This document shows, piece after piece, positions 1-14,700 of a stretch of 64,000 bases of DNA; positions within the stretch are counted from its first letter, which is position 1; every line of letters starts with the position of its first letter. The translations under genes were made by a program, and so were the position numbers. The notes under the pieces are model-generated. The model was given only the letters and a program-made list of their open reading frames with translations. It was not told the DNA's origin and did no database searches. Origin of the DNA: Nipponacmea schrenckii (Eukaryota; Mollusca; Gastropoda; Lottiidae); NCBI GenBank assembly GCA_030562195.1, contig CM060203.1:6400208-6464207 (forward strand), written 5' to 3'.

Positions 1-3000
1 GTTCATTGGTACTTCATGAATTGACCTCTCGACTCGGACTAACAATCTAATTTAACGCAACCACTCTTCGTCCCCCTTCCCATGGTATTTCTAGTTAATT
101 CCCTGCCCCAACCACTTTTACCACAAATCTGAGAGTCCGCTATCAACGAGTAAACACGCAGTGTGAGGGGACCTTGAACTACTAAAAGCGTATTGAGAAC
201 CTAACAGTAGTGGGTTATATTGACGGCCGTCGCTAATAACGCACAGTCATAACTGTTGTTTAACCAGTGTATCAGGAATATAGCCGGTTGCAGGAATATC
301 TCTCCAAGACAGGTAGGGATTTCAACTTCTGGTTTGTTTATAGCTACTTATGTGGAAATATTACTAATATTTTACATTATTTTTGGTAAAGAGTTGCATG
401 TATTCGGGGTGAGCGATTCTCGATCACGAACTGTCAACTAGACCAGCATTTATAGGAATCACTTCTGATTGTCAAATCAAAACTGTTTTAGAATGGTGAT
501 TGGTGAATTGTGAATTCCAAGTCTTACTTTTGAGAAAAAAGATAAGAAATCGCTGAACCATTTAATAGGGAGTAAGATACTATTTTTTTTTTCTTTATTA
601 TATTTTCAATTTAATTTGTATTACTTCAAGTGATCTCTTCTAGAGACCTTGGCATCACCTTTGGATTATATGACAATATTATTGGTATGCAACGTTTCTA
701 CAATTTACATGTAATTATTATTAGATATAACTATTAACATCTTTATGTTTTATAAAATATTGTTAATTTTGTTGCCAAAGGTTTTGAAGAAGAATTAGTG
801 AGATTATAATTAATCTAGTGATTTGTCAATCAATCAGTATTTAATGTTAAATCAACTGACAGAGACAGTTGTCAGTCAGTCATGACATGTCATATCAGCT
901 CAACTCTTTGATGTTGTAATAAATAGCATCATTAATTCTTTGTTACTTTATTAATTAGTAACTAGACAACAGTTTCTAGTAGTGCTATATAATTATTCTA
1001 GCTGCCATAGTGCTTTTAAATAACCTTGAAACTAGGGGATCTTATATGTATTAGAAGGGACAAATCTTTGGAAGCACTGACCAAGGTTAAGAGGAAGAGA
1101 ACATCTATAATTACTTTATACAGTAAAGATTAAATTGAATTCACAAGATACATTTATTCAATGTAAGGAGTTCAAAGAAAGAGAAAAAGAAATTATGGCA
1201 ACATTAATTGATATATTTAACAAGAAATAGATAGCTTTATTCCCTCTGTGTTTAATTCTCCTTTCTGCCAAATCTCACAAATTTTCTGATTCCATGCAAC
1301 AAGGTGGAATAGGGGAATTATACATAAATTCCTAAAAATTAGAAGAAATAAAAGCTAATTTTTATTGCAGAAGAAACGGAAAATGTGATGTTTCAGGGTT
1401 AAATATTTTTGGTACACATTTTTGTCATTTCCATTCAAAAACTATGCCTAAATGGTTATTTAAAAAACTGGACTAAGAGATGTTAATGTGCAGATGGTAA
1501 TAATATATAGTCGAGGTGAAGACAAGATTACAAAGGGCATTAAAAACTCATTTTGAGCATGAATTTCATATCATAAACATTTTAAAATGTGAAAATATGT
1601 ATAAGTAAACAGTTTACAGCTCTAGTAATGTTTTTACAATAAGTCATCAACATGAAAAATGAATTATAAATATTCTAGGATGGTTTAAAAATCATATTTT
1701 ATCCATTATTTTTTGTGTTTGAAATATTTCTGTATTTTACTCACTAAGAGCTCCTCTAAAGGCCGTCATCACCAGTTTCAAAGCTCATCAAAACAACTGG
1801 CTTTGAAAATAAGATTAAACCTAGGATTTTTGGCATATATAATTCACTGAATTCTGCTCTGTAAAATATGATATTTCATTTTTGTATATTGATTAATAGC
1901 CGAAAGTGTTTCAAACTCACATATAACTATTAAATAATAAACAGAAATTTAGTCTTTAAAAATCATTTAAAATTTATTTGAGAGAAAAAAGTTGTAAGAT
2001 AAAACATTAAGTTCTACAAATTAATTTTGAAGAAAAGATAGTGAAGTAGTATTGTAGTATTTTGTGGTAAGAAATGTTATACCAAGTCTCAATTATACTT
2101 ATTCAGAAATGTACTTGGAAATCAAAGACTAAGACTGGAATTGTAAGTCTTTTATCAGTATTGAGATATCTAGCCTCAGAGGGAATCAAGGTGTTTTAAT
2201 ACTGGTTCTATTTTGAGGATTATGTTTGTGTTTGTTTGGAAACCAAAGACTTCTCTCAGCTCTCTTCTGACCAAGAATTAAAATTCACTGGTGCGTAAAA
2301 CTAAATGTTAGTTTGTGAGTAAATAAAGAATTAGCTGAAGTTTTTCTTCTTTTCAATTCGAGCAGCCCGACACCTGTTGGCTTTATGAGAATAAAGGGGT
2401 AGGATTTGACATGGTAACAATGGGTCAAAAACTATTCATTACAGATAATAGTCAGATAATAACTTGAAAGTTGTCTTTGAAATATCAAAACTGAAATTTG
2501 ATCAATTTAGATTTGGGTTGAGACTACCTATATTTACTAGTTCTCTGATTAAGGTTCTGAATGAAATTGGAGACATTGATGCAGCAATGCAGTAAGAATT
2601 CTATGCTTGAGCGTGTGAACTTTATTACAATTTGTGAGAGTCCACATACCTATTAGGCTTTCATTCTTGACCACTTTACACCAATTGAACCATAAAATGA
2701 CAATAGCTCGTGTTCTTAAATAGCCATTAAATAGCTCATCAATTTGTCAGCAGACGACAGTCAGTTATTGGTCTAATGACAATACAATAGACACTTGAAG
2801 ACTGGTTCAGAAATATACCTATTGTTATAGTCAATTAGAGTATCATATAAGAGCCTAATAAAACTGAGACCCAAGCATGGTCTGCAATATCACATTTGGC
2901 TGGAAGCAGATGTTAACTACCAACCTAGAAAGAATCCTCAGCCAACACTGCATGACTCTTCTTAACCTCCAAACAAGATAGAATCCTCAGCCAACACTGC

Positions 3001-6000
3001 ATGACTCTACTTAACTTCCAACCTAGAAAGATTCCTCAGCCAACACTCTTTTTCACAGGACAAAATTGAAAAGAGGCCGATGCCTGATGGCCAAATTTTC
3101 ACCCTTGTTGATAAAGATATTTAGTTGTAAGTCTAAAGACCTAGTCATGACTGGCAAATATATTTAAATCAACAACCCTTTGTGTAAAGAATGATAGAAA
3201 CGTTTGGTGTGAAAAGTCATGTAATCAATGGTGAAACTTGATATAAGTGTTAAATGTAAAAATAAATTTATATGCATTAATTAGGCTTGCTTTGCAGAAT
3301 TTTAAGTGTATAATGAGCAGAAATAATTTATATGCATCTAATATATTGTCGCAATTGGCATATCTTTATATTTCATTTGTTTCTTGTTTCTCCTAGTTAA
3401 CTTTATTCTATTATTGAAATATCTAGAAATTTCATCAAGCATAAACCTGCCAAGGCTGTAAATGCGACAACCAAGCTTAGAGGCATTTTGTTTTACTTTA
3501 TCTATCTTAAAACCATCTAGACCTCTCTTTGCATCATTGAATTGGATACAACATTGCCCACTGTTGATACTTATTAAATATAACATGCAGGTTTATAAGT
3601 CTTTTCCTAAATTATTTCCGTTGAGCGTCACATCTGGTATGGTTTAAATTTCACATGTTTTCTACATTCTGATTCTTCTTCTAATTAGAAATAAATAATT
3701 GGTTAAAAAACTCACGAAGGTCTTTCAGGTTAGCTTTTATTTGTTAGTTTTCTCTTTCGGCAGCATTTGGTCTTATTTATTTGGCGTTGATTTCTCAGTT
3801 TTCGTTTTTTATCAAAGCTTCAAAATGTTGGAAACTGGTAAAAAATAGTTAATTCAAAACATAACTAAGAATCTCATCTTTCAAAGTAACAAGAATTTTC
3901 AGACCAAATAACACAAGTCTGATTTTATATTCATTATTTGAAATGATATTTATTAAAATTGCTACAGTTTAGATCTGTTTTAGTTCTAGGCAATGTTTTT
4001 TGATGTTTGAATATTTTATCTTTTTTGTCTGAAGAGTTGGTGGTTCTTTTAATCTTTAAAATTGGAGAGTTTTGAATCATTGGTTTACATATGACTCTTT
4101 ATATCATGAAATGGATCAAATAAAAATTATTAACTGAAAGACATTAAAGAAATGTCTTTTTAAATACAGAAGAAAAATAAAAGGCAGGGAAGAAACAGGA
4201 ACACTATTGATTTGTTGTAGGTGTTTAATGGCTACCGTACATGTTCTGCTATGATACACTCTGACTTTACCCAAATAGAGAATTCACATAATAATTTGTG
4301 GTGCACAATTTGGATGAGCATCATTTCAGAGAGTCCACTTAAACACTGTTATTTTGGTATTTAAATTTTTACTATATCTGTAAAAAATTGTATATTATTG
4401 AGGTTATTCAACTCTGCAACCTTACTTGATACAGTATGTAGGTTTTCAACTAAGCAACTGAGTTCACGTTTATAATGATCTACAGAAAAACTAAAGTTGA
4501 GTAGAAAATCTTATTTAAATAAACAAAAGTTAATTTATGAACAGGAAGTAAAAATATTGAAATCTGACCCCCAAGAGTTCCACTGAATATTGCTAATTTG
4601 TATTAATTAAGCGCTTCGTTAAGTTTCATACCATATGTTGAGTTTTGGAGCTGATAAGAAGTTAAGGGCAACACATCTGAAATTAATACACCATGCTAAG
4701 CACCAAGTGTCACTTAATTTAGCTTATTAAGACTAATAATAACACACTTCTTGAACTTTTATATCTTTGTTTTTTTTTAAAGATGTATTGTAGTGAAGTG
4801 TTAAACATCTAGTTCCACAATCTGAATATTGCTAATTATTGTAATTATGCCCTTCATTAAGATCTATTAGAGCTAAAATGGTAGTAAATTTTATGAAACT
4901 TGCAACAGGATTTTTTTTACAGTCAGTATAGTCTACTCTGTCACTATGACTGATTGTGGTATGTTATATCATCTAAGCATTTTAAACAGTTAGTTGATAC
5001 TATTTGAATATAAAAAAGACAAAATTTTAGTTAACTGGCTGTCAGTATTAATTTTTTTAGGTGTTCATCAAGTCTAATTATCTTTAAGCTTTGCAAAATA
5101 TTTTCACGGAATTAATATTGTACTCTGTCAATATGAATCAATGTTCAGTGTTAATGCATTTGAGCGTTAGATAGCTCAAGGTGTTATATCATGAGGTGTT
5201 AAATAAAAAAAAGTTCTTAACACTTAGTTTTACAGCCTTTTTTTTTATTAAAACTTTTAATTTCCTGTCACTATATAAATATTAATCAGGAATTATTTAT
5301 TTTTTGGGTGTTTATCAGCCTTCTTTACAAAAACAAAAATATTAACTTTATGAATTAAGTCGAGGGTGCTCAAATAATCTTGTAATCTAGATTTCATAGG
5401 AAGAATTTATATTTTATTTGACAAGATTCCACAAAACTAATGATTAAATTTAAGTAATAATTTGACTTAATATGATGGTTACAACCATTGGAACATGGTC
5501 TAAGTATTTGGGTGAATATTGATGTTATCTGGTATCTGTATATAAGACCAGATGGAATGTTATATTATGTTGGGTATCAATTAAATGTTATCAATATAAT
5601 TACTGTGTAATAGTTAGAAGAGTTTACCTTATCTCATTAATGACCAATTAATTAATTAATAATTAAGATATTAAGGATGCTATAATGATATAATATAAAG
5701 TAGGTACTAGTTTGTCAATCATTCTAAGGCAAGAAGCATAAAATAAATCTGTATACCGGTACCGGTACCAAACATTATTTTTGTAGAAGACAAAACCTTA
5801 ATTATAAGGCAGCTGGAAAACAAAACCTATTTACAAATGTGTGTTGCTATTCATTGGTATATTCATTTGAAAAATTATTTTGAACCCAGGGCATAGAAAG
5901 GAATAAGTTTCAATTTTGCTGTTTATTTTCCTTCAACAGGTAATTAAAAATCTGTCGAAATTTCACCACTTGTAGATTGAAAATTAAAAACAGACAATAT

Positions 6001-8717
6001 TTGCTTTATGTCTGTCAGACTGGATTTAATATTAATTTTATAAAATAAACACAAGGCAGGGAAAACATATATATAAATACCAGACCAGAATATAACATAA
6101 ATGAAAGAAATTCATTACATTGTGACAATTTACATAAACATATTTTGTGAATTATGGTTTATTTTAAAGTTTGAAATATGAGAGATAAGTGATTGTAAGA
6201 GGCCATAGGGGTCAAAGGAGGGAAGATTTGGTGCCACGCTTCTGCATGACTGTCACTTTTGTATTTAAAACAAACTAGACCGGCAAACATTTGAATCAAT
6301 AAGTCAAAATATTTCCAACCTCCCATGGATTGTGCAACAAGGGAAAATTTAAAGGATGGAGGGTTCAATGTTTACATCTTTAAAATAAAAGAACACATTT
6401 ATCAACTAAAATTTTTTAGTACGTGTTTATTGTGCCCATAAATATAAGACTTGTACTCACGAGGTCAGGTGAGGTTAAAAGATGAAGAAAAAAATGAGGA
6501 TAGGTTGTCAGGTATCAATTAACACCTTTAATTAGTAATTACACCTGGCTGAAATATACTGAAATATGACCTCATCCTTATCATATCATCTCTAATTCTT
6601 CAATTATGTTCCACGACTTAAGTTTTATTTTCTTAAACAAAACATTCATTACAAACTCATTTAGATTAAATAAACAATCGTAGGTACAGGTAAAAAATAC
6701 ATGAACATTGTAAAGAACAACATATTTACATTAGCAGAAATTCAATCAAGAACATTCTATATGAACTGGAAATCAATGTATACAAGAGCAAGAACTGTTC
6801 CTGATGCAGGAATCCATTTAAATAATGTCAATCCATTACAAACATATTACCTTGACTATAATTCTAGTATCACAGAATGCAGCGATTTTGATTGGATTGT
6901 ACGTCAGCAAAAACAGGCAATCAGAGCTCTCAACAAAAAGGCTGTCAACATTATGACTTTTTGTTTTTTTTCCGCCATTCTGTCAAAGTCTCTGACTAGC
7001 TGTAGACGCTATTGCACAATCCAATCAAATTACTTTATTTTCTTGTACCAGAAAAGTGACTATTACAGTCAAGGTATAAGTAAAGTATGAATTGGTAATA
7101 TGATGGCATTGTGTTAAGATGACAGGAATTAAGCCCCAGACCAGGTTCCAAGCTACATTAAGATTCTTACTCCACAGTTTCCAGGTCTACCTCCTCACCA
7201 TCATTTCTTATAAATCATGTGTTTAAGCCAGACATTGTGTTTGGGTTCCAGAAATTTAGCTAAAAACAGATGTTTATAAACCCAAGCTTTTCTTTACTAA
7301 GTCCAAAGTAACTGGGGTGAAAACAAACAAGTTTTGAAGACTAATTACAGACCAAGGGAAAAACAAACAAAAATATCAAATTTCTCTTAGAAACCTGAAA
7401 TTCTTGATGATACAGAACATTGTATCAGGGTTGTTGATTGAATGTATTTACCAGTCATGTTTGATTACAGTTATCATATGACTGGAAAAAAAAATGAAGT
7501 TTTTGTAGGAGTAGTACCGGATGCCATAAAATGTTGCTCCGTATATATCATTGTATTCCAGAATTCCATAGAGTTTAAATATCAGTTTCCGAATGGAATA
7601 TAAAAATTTTTTCCCAAATAACAAATTACTTGTCAGAAATGATTGATTATTTCATTGTATTTTTTGTTTTTGTCAATAATTTCCTTTCAGTTCCTATAAA
7701 ATACAATTTTCTAATCCATTTTATTTACTTACAAATAACATGTACTGGGACTTCTACATCTGAATATTCTGCTCTTTGTTGAAACAAAATGAATAGGTTA
7801 ATCATTGAGTGTACAATTTGCCAGTGCTACACTCAGCTTATTGCAGCATTATTGTTTAGTGTTCAATGAGGCAAAGTTTAGATAAATTTACAGTATTAAT
7901 CTGAAATTTTAGATTTCTGTCGAGGGATCTTTAATTTTCAGTCTGTCATGTTTAATTCTAGAAATTCAAGCTTTGTCTTCTCTCTATCAGTTGTAATTGT
8001 TGAATTGTCTTTGCTTTAAGTGATATAGTGAAAAAAATTTTCTCAAGATATTTATCAACCCAGGAATGTTGTATGGGGCTTGATAAGTGAGAAATCTAAC
8101 AGGAAAAGGGATTAGTAAAGGATTAAGGTATATATTATCTACAAGATTTGAAAACATGCCAAATTTTATAATATAATCATAAACATTCCCCCCCATTACA
8201 GTGTAGCTAGCTCTGTGAAACATAAGGTAGAACTTTTATGGTGGAGTAACTTTTTACCTACAACAGTCTTTTCATTATAATAGATTATCTAATTCTCAAA
8301 GAAGACAAACTAAAATTTGATACACTGGATCCCCCTTCAACCACTCCCTGAAGAAATTGTTTTGCTTAATTATTAATTAAATTATTTGTAAATCTCTAGT
8401 AATTTCTTTGCTTGTTTCTTATTTCTTATTTTGAAATCCACTTGTGACCAAGGCCACTACTTCTATAGAAGAATTCTGTTATCATCTTTGTAAGGTACAG
8501 TTGATTTTGGTTAATAGTGAAGACTTGTTGGTTCATTATTTTACTTGAATCTTTAAACAATATAATTTTCCATTTCAGGAATTGAAGTAACAAACAGAGA
8601 GTGTTAAAGAGAAACTGTAATGATATGTGAAATGTTGGCAAAAATATGAAAATGTGTATTGTCTTCATAGTTTGAATTTGTGATTATTTAATCTGACGTA
8701 AATGAAATTAGGATTTG
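1..8717. other. Intergenic DNA, no gene recognised
   Basis: AT-rich sequence upstream of the GalNAc-transferase. I see no exon with a recognisable protein family. The only long open frame (6701-7090, 129 codons) has low-complexity codon use and no family resemblance, so I do not call it. A 49-bp tandem repeat (about 2932-3050) is listed separately. A 5' untranslated exon and the promoter of the GalNAc-transferase may lie here, because the sequence just before its ATG ends in an acceptor-like ...aaattag, but I cannot place them. Confidence 0.6.
2932..3055. repeat. 49-bp tandem repeat, about 2.5 copies
   Basis: The block gaatcctcagccaacactg starts at 2932 and recurs at 2981 and, with one change, at 3030, giving an exact 49-bp period. 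The copies differ by a few substitutions (cttcttaacctcc versus ctacttaacttcc). It is a local minisatellite with no coding potential. Confidence 0.85.
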
Positions 8718-11700
8718 ATGCCTAGACATTTTGTACAATGGAGTTGTGGTGTTTTACGAACGGTTCGCAAACAAAAATGTCTGCTAGGACTCTTTGGTCT
8801 ATTTGTGTTAGCGATGCAGTTACTTGATGTGGTGCCCTCTGTAGGTCACGATTCCCCATTCATGCCAAAATACATCTACCAACGAGACAAAAGTGCCCAT
8901 GATTTAAATACATTCCCGTCCTTATTGGATACAGACACGTCAAAAGACTTAAATTCAGCCAATCATCATAGTCGACATATTCAAGGATTTTATCGAGGGA
9001 TTTTGGAAAAGTTTGAATCTTATCTTCCAGAAAAAATTGAATCTTCCAAGGTGGACCCTGAAGTTATCCATCACGAATTATCCAATCAAAATACAGACAA
9101 TTCTGAAGTGACCAATCAAATCCTTAAAATTGGTACAGATTTGACCAATCAGATTAATGGAATTGAGAAAGTGACAATACCTTCTGTGTTCATTCCATCG
9201 AGTTTCCGAGGTTTGCCTCATCACTATAAAAATAATCCTTCTCAATTGGAATTATTTGAACGATACTACAAAAAACATTTTAAATCCAAATCTGAACTTT
9301 TGGATTTAGAAAGACATGGATTTCTCTATTTTTCCTACAATGTAACAGCTAGTGATAAGATACCTATCAATCGGCAGATTCCAGACACCAGGCCATCAAG
9401 GTTAGTTCAGGTTTTCTCATGATTTTCAAAAATATCATTCTGAGATTACATAAGTGAATTTTATCCGTTTTTGACCATTCAAAACTTCCACTTTTAGAAC
9501 GACTAAAAATGGAACTGACTTCAAATTTAAACATAATTGCAAAAATAAATGGCCAAGAACCTTTTTCTCGTAAACTGATAAGATAAAATCGAGATTTTAT
9601 TAAATAAAGTAATCTAATTGGATCATACGACTAAATTTAAAATTGATTTAGTGATTGACCAATCAGATGATTGGAACAGAAACATCATTTCAAAGTTAAA
9701 TTTTAAAGAATAAGAGCTCAGGATTATACCAGAAGTACAATACATTTATATATGACCTTATATGGAATGCATTTAAGTTCTTAATTTTCAGAATATTTAC
9801 CATTCTTTTTCGGAAACGATCAGAAATAGAACTCTATTTAACAAACCCCATTAATTCTACTGTAGAAATATTAGTCACGAATGATTTTACATTGTGCAGG
9901 ATTACTGAGCTTTTTTTTGTAATCTTTGGCAGATGTTTTGGTTGCTACAGACGATTAAAAAATAAACAGACCTAATCCTTTGTTTGTGATGACGCTATAT
10001 TGACTTATTGATATTTAAACAGAAATATGGTTAAATGTAGAGTTCGTTATTAGGAATTCTTCCTGTTTCTATGAGTTTGAATGCTTGGTCATTCACCTGA
10101 AATCCTGTATTGGAACGTCAACTCCCATGTACCGGTATATCTGATATATATGAGGTCTGTTCAATGAAACCGAGTCTCAGGGGCTTGAAAATATATGGCT
10201 CTAATGCTAATGGTTGAAGAAAAGGATCTTGTAAATTGTGGATCTTCTGGATTGTCAAGTTTTTTTTTCAATCCTACTGCCTGAATTCAATGTATTTCCA
10301 ATTTTATTGTATAACAATTTCTTTACAATCCCCCCTTTAAGAAAATGATATATGAGCAAGTATTTTGAAAGAAAATTAACAACAAACTTTTCTGTTCTGT
10401 CAATTGTATTGTGAATTAATTCATATTTTCTGTGATTTTGCATAAATTTGCCAGGATAAAGAAACATGTGTTATAAGCGTTATACAGTAAAATATTGCAT
10501 CTGGGTATGGATTGACATAATTGCATTACTGGTGTGTTTTGCATATGAATTGAGCCCTATGACTAATTCAGTCAAATGCTTGCTCCCAAACTAGGTCAAG
10601 ACAATAGCTTCAGATTTTTTAACCTGTCAACCTTTTCCCTGCCAGTGATGTATGTCAGAGGCATTGACATGAAAATGCATTGAGTTGTTTGGATTGAACA
10701 ACAAGCTATGCCATAGTCTGTTAAGTTTTTAAGATCCCTTGACAGTTGAAAATAAAATGAAGACTGTCTGGTAAACACTGAAGTGTTCTATCTGAGTGAT
10801 GAATACCCAGAAAATACAGCCTAGTTTTGTCTGATTCTATTCTCACCAAAAACTGTCCTAAAAACTTTTAGAGGCTAGAAAAGGGAGATGGTTTCAGACT
10901 AGGTTTTACCATCTTGAGTAGCTCTAACTGGAGTAGAGAAGAAGGACATAAAACTCCATTGTAATTCATTTGTAAAATACAGAGCACTTGAAAAATGTCT
11001 GCAAGGGATAACAAAAACGAAGGAATGGCTCTTTCAGAGTTCCTTATTTTACATTGGAAGTGTCCACCTTTATAAAATCAAGAGCAATGAAAAAGTCCAT
11101 AAAAATTCAGTGTATATTATGACAATTCAATCTCAAACGATATCTCCTATCATATTCTTTCTGAAGTCACCTCCGAACAAAAAAATAACCTGAATGTAAT
11201 ATCGATCATGATGATGAAATTCATTCTAAAATTATTTTTGTCAATTTAATCATTCATATTCAACGAGTGATTCATCATGCCTCTTTTATGTGCATATCAT
11301 TACACCACTCTAGTCCTTTTTTACGGCCATGTTATTACGCCATGCACGTCTAGTTATTATTATCACGTTATGCATGCTTCACGGAACCATATTATCCCAT
11401 TGTAGCCGTTAGAGCCAATCAAATCGACTTGAATCTTGTAAAGGTTTTTGCTTCAATAACTCACCTAGTCATCAAATTTGACGTGAATGACGTGATCTCG
11501 TTTTTTTTTATTTGATGAATGCGACGGTACTATTTAGTACAATTTCAATATCTTTATTGATGTCTTCAGTTCTTTCTCTCTTTTGTTGTAAATAATCTAT
11601 TTTATTATCGTCTGGAGGTGAGAAGAAGAAGGGATAGGGGGTTTGGTAGGTTTGGTGCTAGTGTAGGAGAGATGAAAATCCAAACATCAATCCAAATATA

Positions 11701-14700
11701 AGTTTTGACACGATTTTATTAACATGTAGGCCTATTAAACTAAGCCCTTTATACTTTGTTTTGTAGAAATGAAAACAAAGCATCTATAGCAAGTGATTTG
11801 ATATAATTTTCTAAAAAGATTCTTCGGCCAATTTTGATTTTACCACATTTAGCTATGAATACTTAATTTTCTTAACTTGTATTAAGGCATCGAGGAAGTA
11901 TGCAAGAAAAGGGTGTTGTTCGGAAACATTTGAATATGCATAAAAGAGTTCACGAGATTGAAAGAAAATCTCCAAAAATTAGATGCTTTTTATTTTCTAT
12001 TCACAGAATTGTCAAAAACTTAGTTGGGCATTGAGAAATATGAAAGCTTCAATCTGAAAAACTCATTTCCCATCATGCATCTTGTGTTTCTGCTGTCACT
12101 CAGCAGGAACAATTTATGGTAAAGAGATTAACTTGTTGGATGCCATTGTTTGCAATTTTAATAAAATTAGTGAGCAAATAAAACTTGTACTAATGTCTCC
12201 CTTCATTACATGATAATCAAATCTTTAGTCTCTAATGATCAAGTCTCTTAAGAATATGAATCATTTGCAATAAAACTTGTAACAATTACATATCACTAGA
12301 TGATCTAATCTTAAGTTTCCAATAGGCCAGTCTCTCACCCTATTCATTATATGCTAATCTAATCTAGAGCCCCTACTCATCTAGCCTCTTATAAATATGA
12401 GTCATTAGTGTGTTTTTTAATTGCAATCACTGATCAGAAGACTAAGGTTTTAATTACATTAAGAGGTCGTTAGGGGTTGAGATGAAAAGCCTGTTTTTAG
12501 CGAAAACTGTAAATTTTCACTAATTTAATAACCATGTTGCTTTTTGCCAGATTATTTAATTAAATTTTCTGAAATTAAATCTGTAGTGTCAGGAAACATC
12601 CGGATTTTCACCATCAAAAATTATTTATGCTCTTTATCAAAAAGAGTTCCAATTTTTATTACAAATTTCTTTATAGTACCCACAGAGCGTGAACTGAACC
12701 ACAAATATTTTGATTTGAAACAGTGTGAAAGCTTTCTGGAGAAAATTACTAACACTTCATTTCTGATAATTCTAATTAATGAAAATAAATAAACAAAAAA
12801 TTTTGTTGCCTAATTTTTCAATTAATTATCTTGGTCATATATTTCTTTCAGTTACGAATCTTTTGAAAGTTTAGGTGTTATGGGAATTATTTACAATTAG
12901 CTGTATGGTATGATTTAGAACTAATGTTAATATTAAGTTTTATTGCAGTGCATTCATCGAATGCACTGCTTTTTTTTCGAAATGTTTTTTTTTTTTGCTT
13001 TTTTTTCGAATTTCACATTCGATTTTTCTCTTAGAAAGCAACATGCTACAAACTACCTGTTGCTGTCTGCCATTCAAACTGCGAAACTACTATTTGTTAA
13101 ATGTAAAATGACGTCATTCAGAGTGACCAGAAACGAGCTGTGGGCAATGGCGTTTATTTGGTTTTTGTTGTTTATTACCTCTATTTTTCAACTGCAAACT
13201 TCTTTTGCTAGCTACTTTTAACTGCTAGCTACATAACTGCAGTTTCAAACTGCTAATTTCATTACTTTTGTAGATGACTATTTTAATTTTAATTTTTACG
13301 TTTTTATCAACTTTTACAACTTTATTCCCATCCACTTGAAAACGTATAGGTAGATAGACATTTTTAATTACAAATCGAAAATTATTATTCAAATTTTCGA
13401 AATGACTTCCGGTTTTGACGTTATTCGCTTTTGAACTTTAACAATTCAACTTCCGGAATTTTGAACATATTTCAAAAATTCTTTTTGCAATATGCTTGAA
13501 ATAGTTATACAAAAAAACGAGGATAAAAAAATCCGGACCGGAAGCAAACGATAAACTGCCTAGTGAAATGTCAAAATTTTGTAAAATTTCAAATTCAAAT
13601 TCAGGGGATTAAGCGATTTTCGTTATTTTTTCAAATCTAATGACTAGAGTCGATTGCGCAACTTTAGTTGGGAGTCGATTTTTGAATTCAGAATGATCTG
13701 TAGGTCTAGTAGACCTGGTCTACCCATTTACAGTTGGGTGAAAGAGGAAAAATGAATAATTCAAAATAAACATTATTGTATATTAACATGCAATTGAAGG
13801 ATTTTATCAATCTAGTTGCCAGTCCACCAGCCCTTAATCAAAATTTCGTAATAACATGAACCCTAGTTTAGAAACAAAGTTACAACATAGTTTTCATTGT
13901 GAAACATGTTATGAACATTACAACAGAATATACCAATATTATCTTCAAATCCTATTCCAGGGTGTATTGAAATCTGCATATTATCAAATTTCTATAAGTT
14001 TAGAAGTTGAATAGATTTTTAACGAGATAGCACAGTTTATTGAGTACAACTTTAGTACGTTTTATACAATATTTTTGAATTGAATGAAAAATTGAATACC
14101 CATGTTAGAAATATGTGAAATGAAATAATTATTTAATACATTTTTAATGTGTTTATAGTGTTCTGTTTACATCTTCAATTTTTAAAATTGATAAAATTGA
14201 TATCAGTTTAGATCTGTCCCTGTACTAGTCAGAAACCAGGGCAAAATCTTATATTTTTAGATTTCATAAAGATGAGTATTTTAAGACAGACATTCTTGCC
14301 TTGATATTTTTTATTTTTTATAAGACTGTTTATTGGGATCAGTGTATTGATTAAGTAACAACTCATCTTGAATACTGCTCTGTTTCCAATACCTCTAATT
14401 TGATCCTCTAAATTTTGTAATGATAATTAAATGTTGATGCTTTGTAAATAACATACTATTTTATCTCATGAAATGCACAGGCCAATAAAAAACAACTTTA
14501 GTAAAAAAAAGTATTGCCAGACCTTTTTTAACTTTCTACTAGAGTTGCCAGATCACTAGGCTTCCTGAGGTAATTGTGCATACAATCTGCATGGTCTGGT
14601 TCCGTCTGCTTTTAAAATCAGGTGACCTTGATGTCAGTTTGACGTCTGCTAGAAATGATGAAGGGAAACAGAAGTTGAATTCCTCTCTGAAATTGAAAAT

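Noticed and set aside
5751..5768. accggtaccggtacc palindromic motif, with similar bits at about 10129 and 34687
   Set aside because: Too short and isolated to call an element or site; no flanking similarity between the occurrences.
6701..7090. 129-codon open frame on the + strand
   Set aside because: Longest frame outside the genes, but it has no family resemblance, no convincing splice or UTR context, and its second half is run-rich. Such a length is possible by chance in 64 kb.
12943..13221. 92-codon Phe-rich frame
   Set aside because: Produced by T runs next to a hairpin; low complexity rather than a membrane protein.
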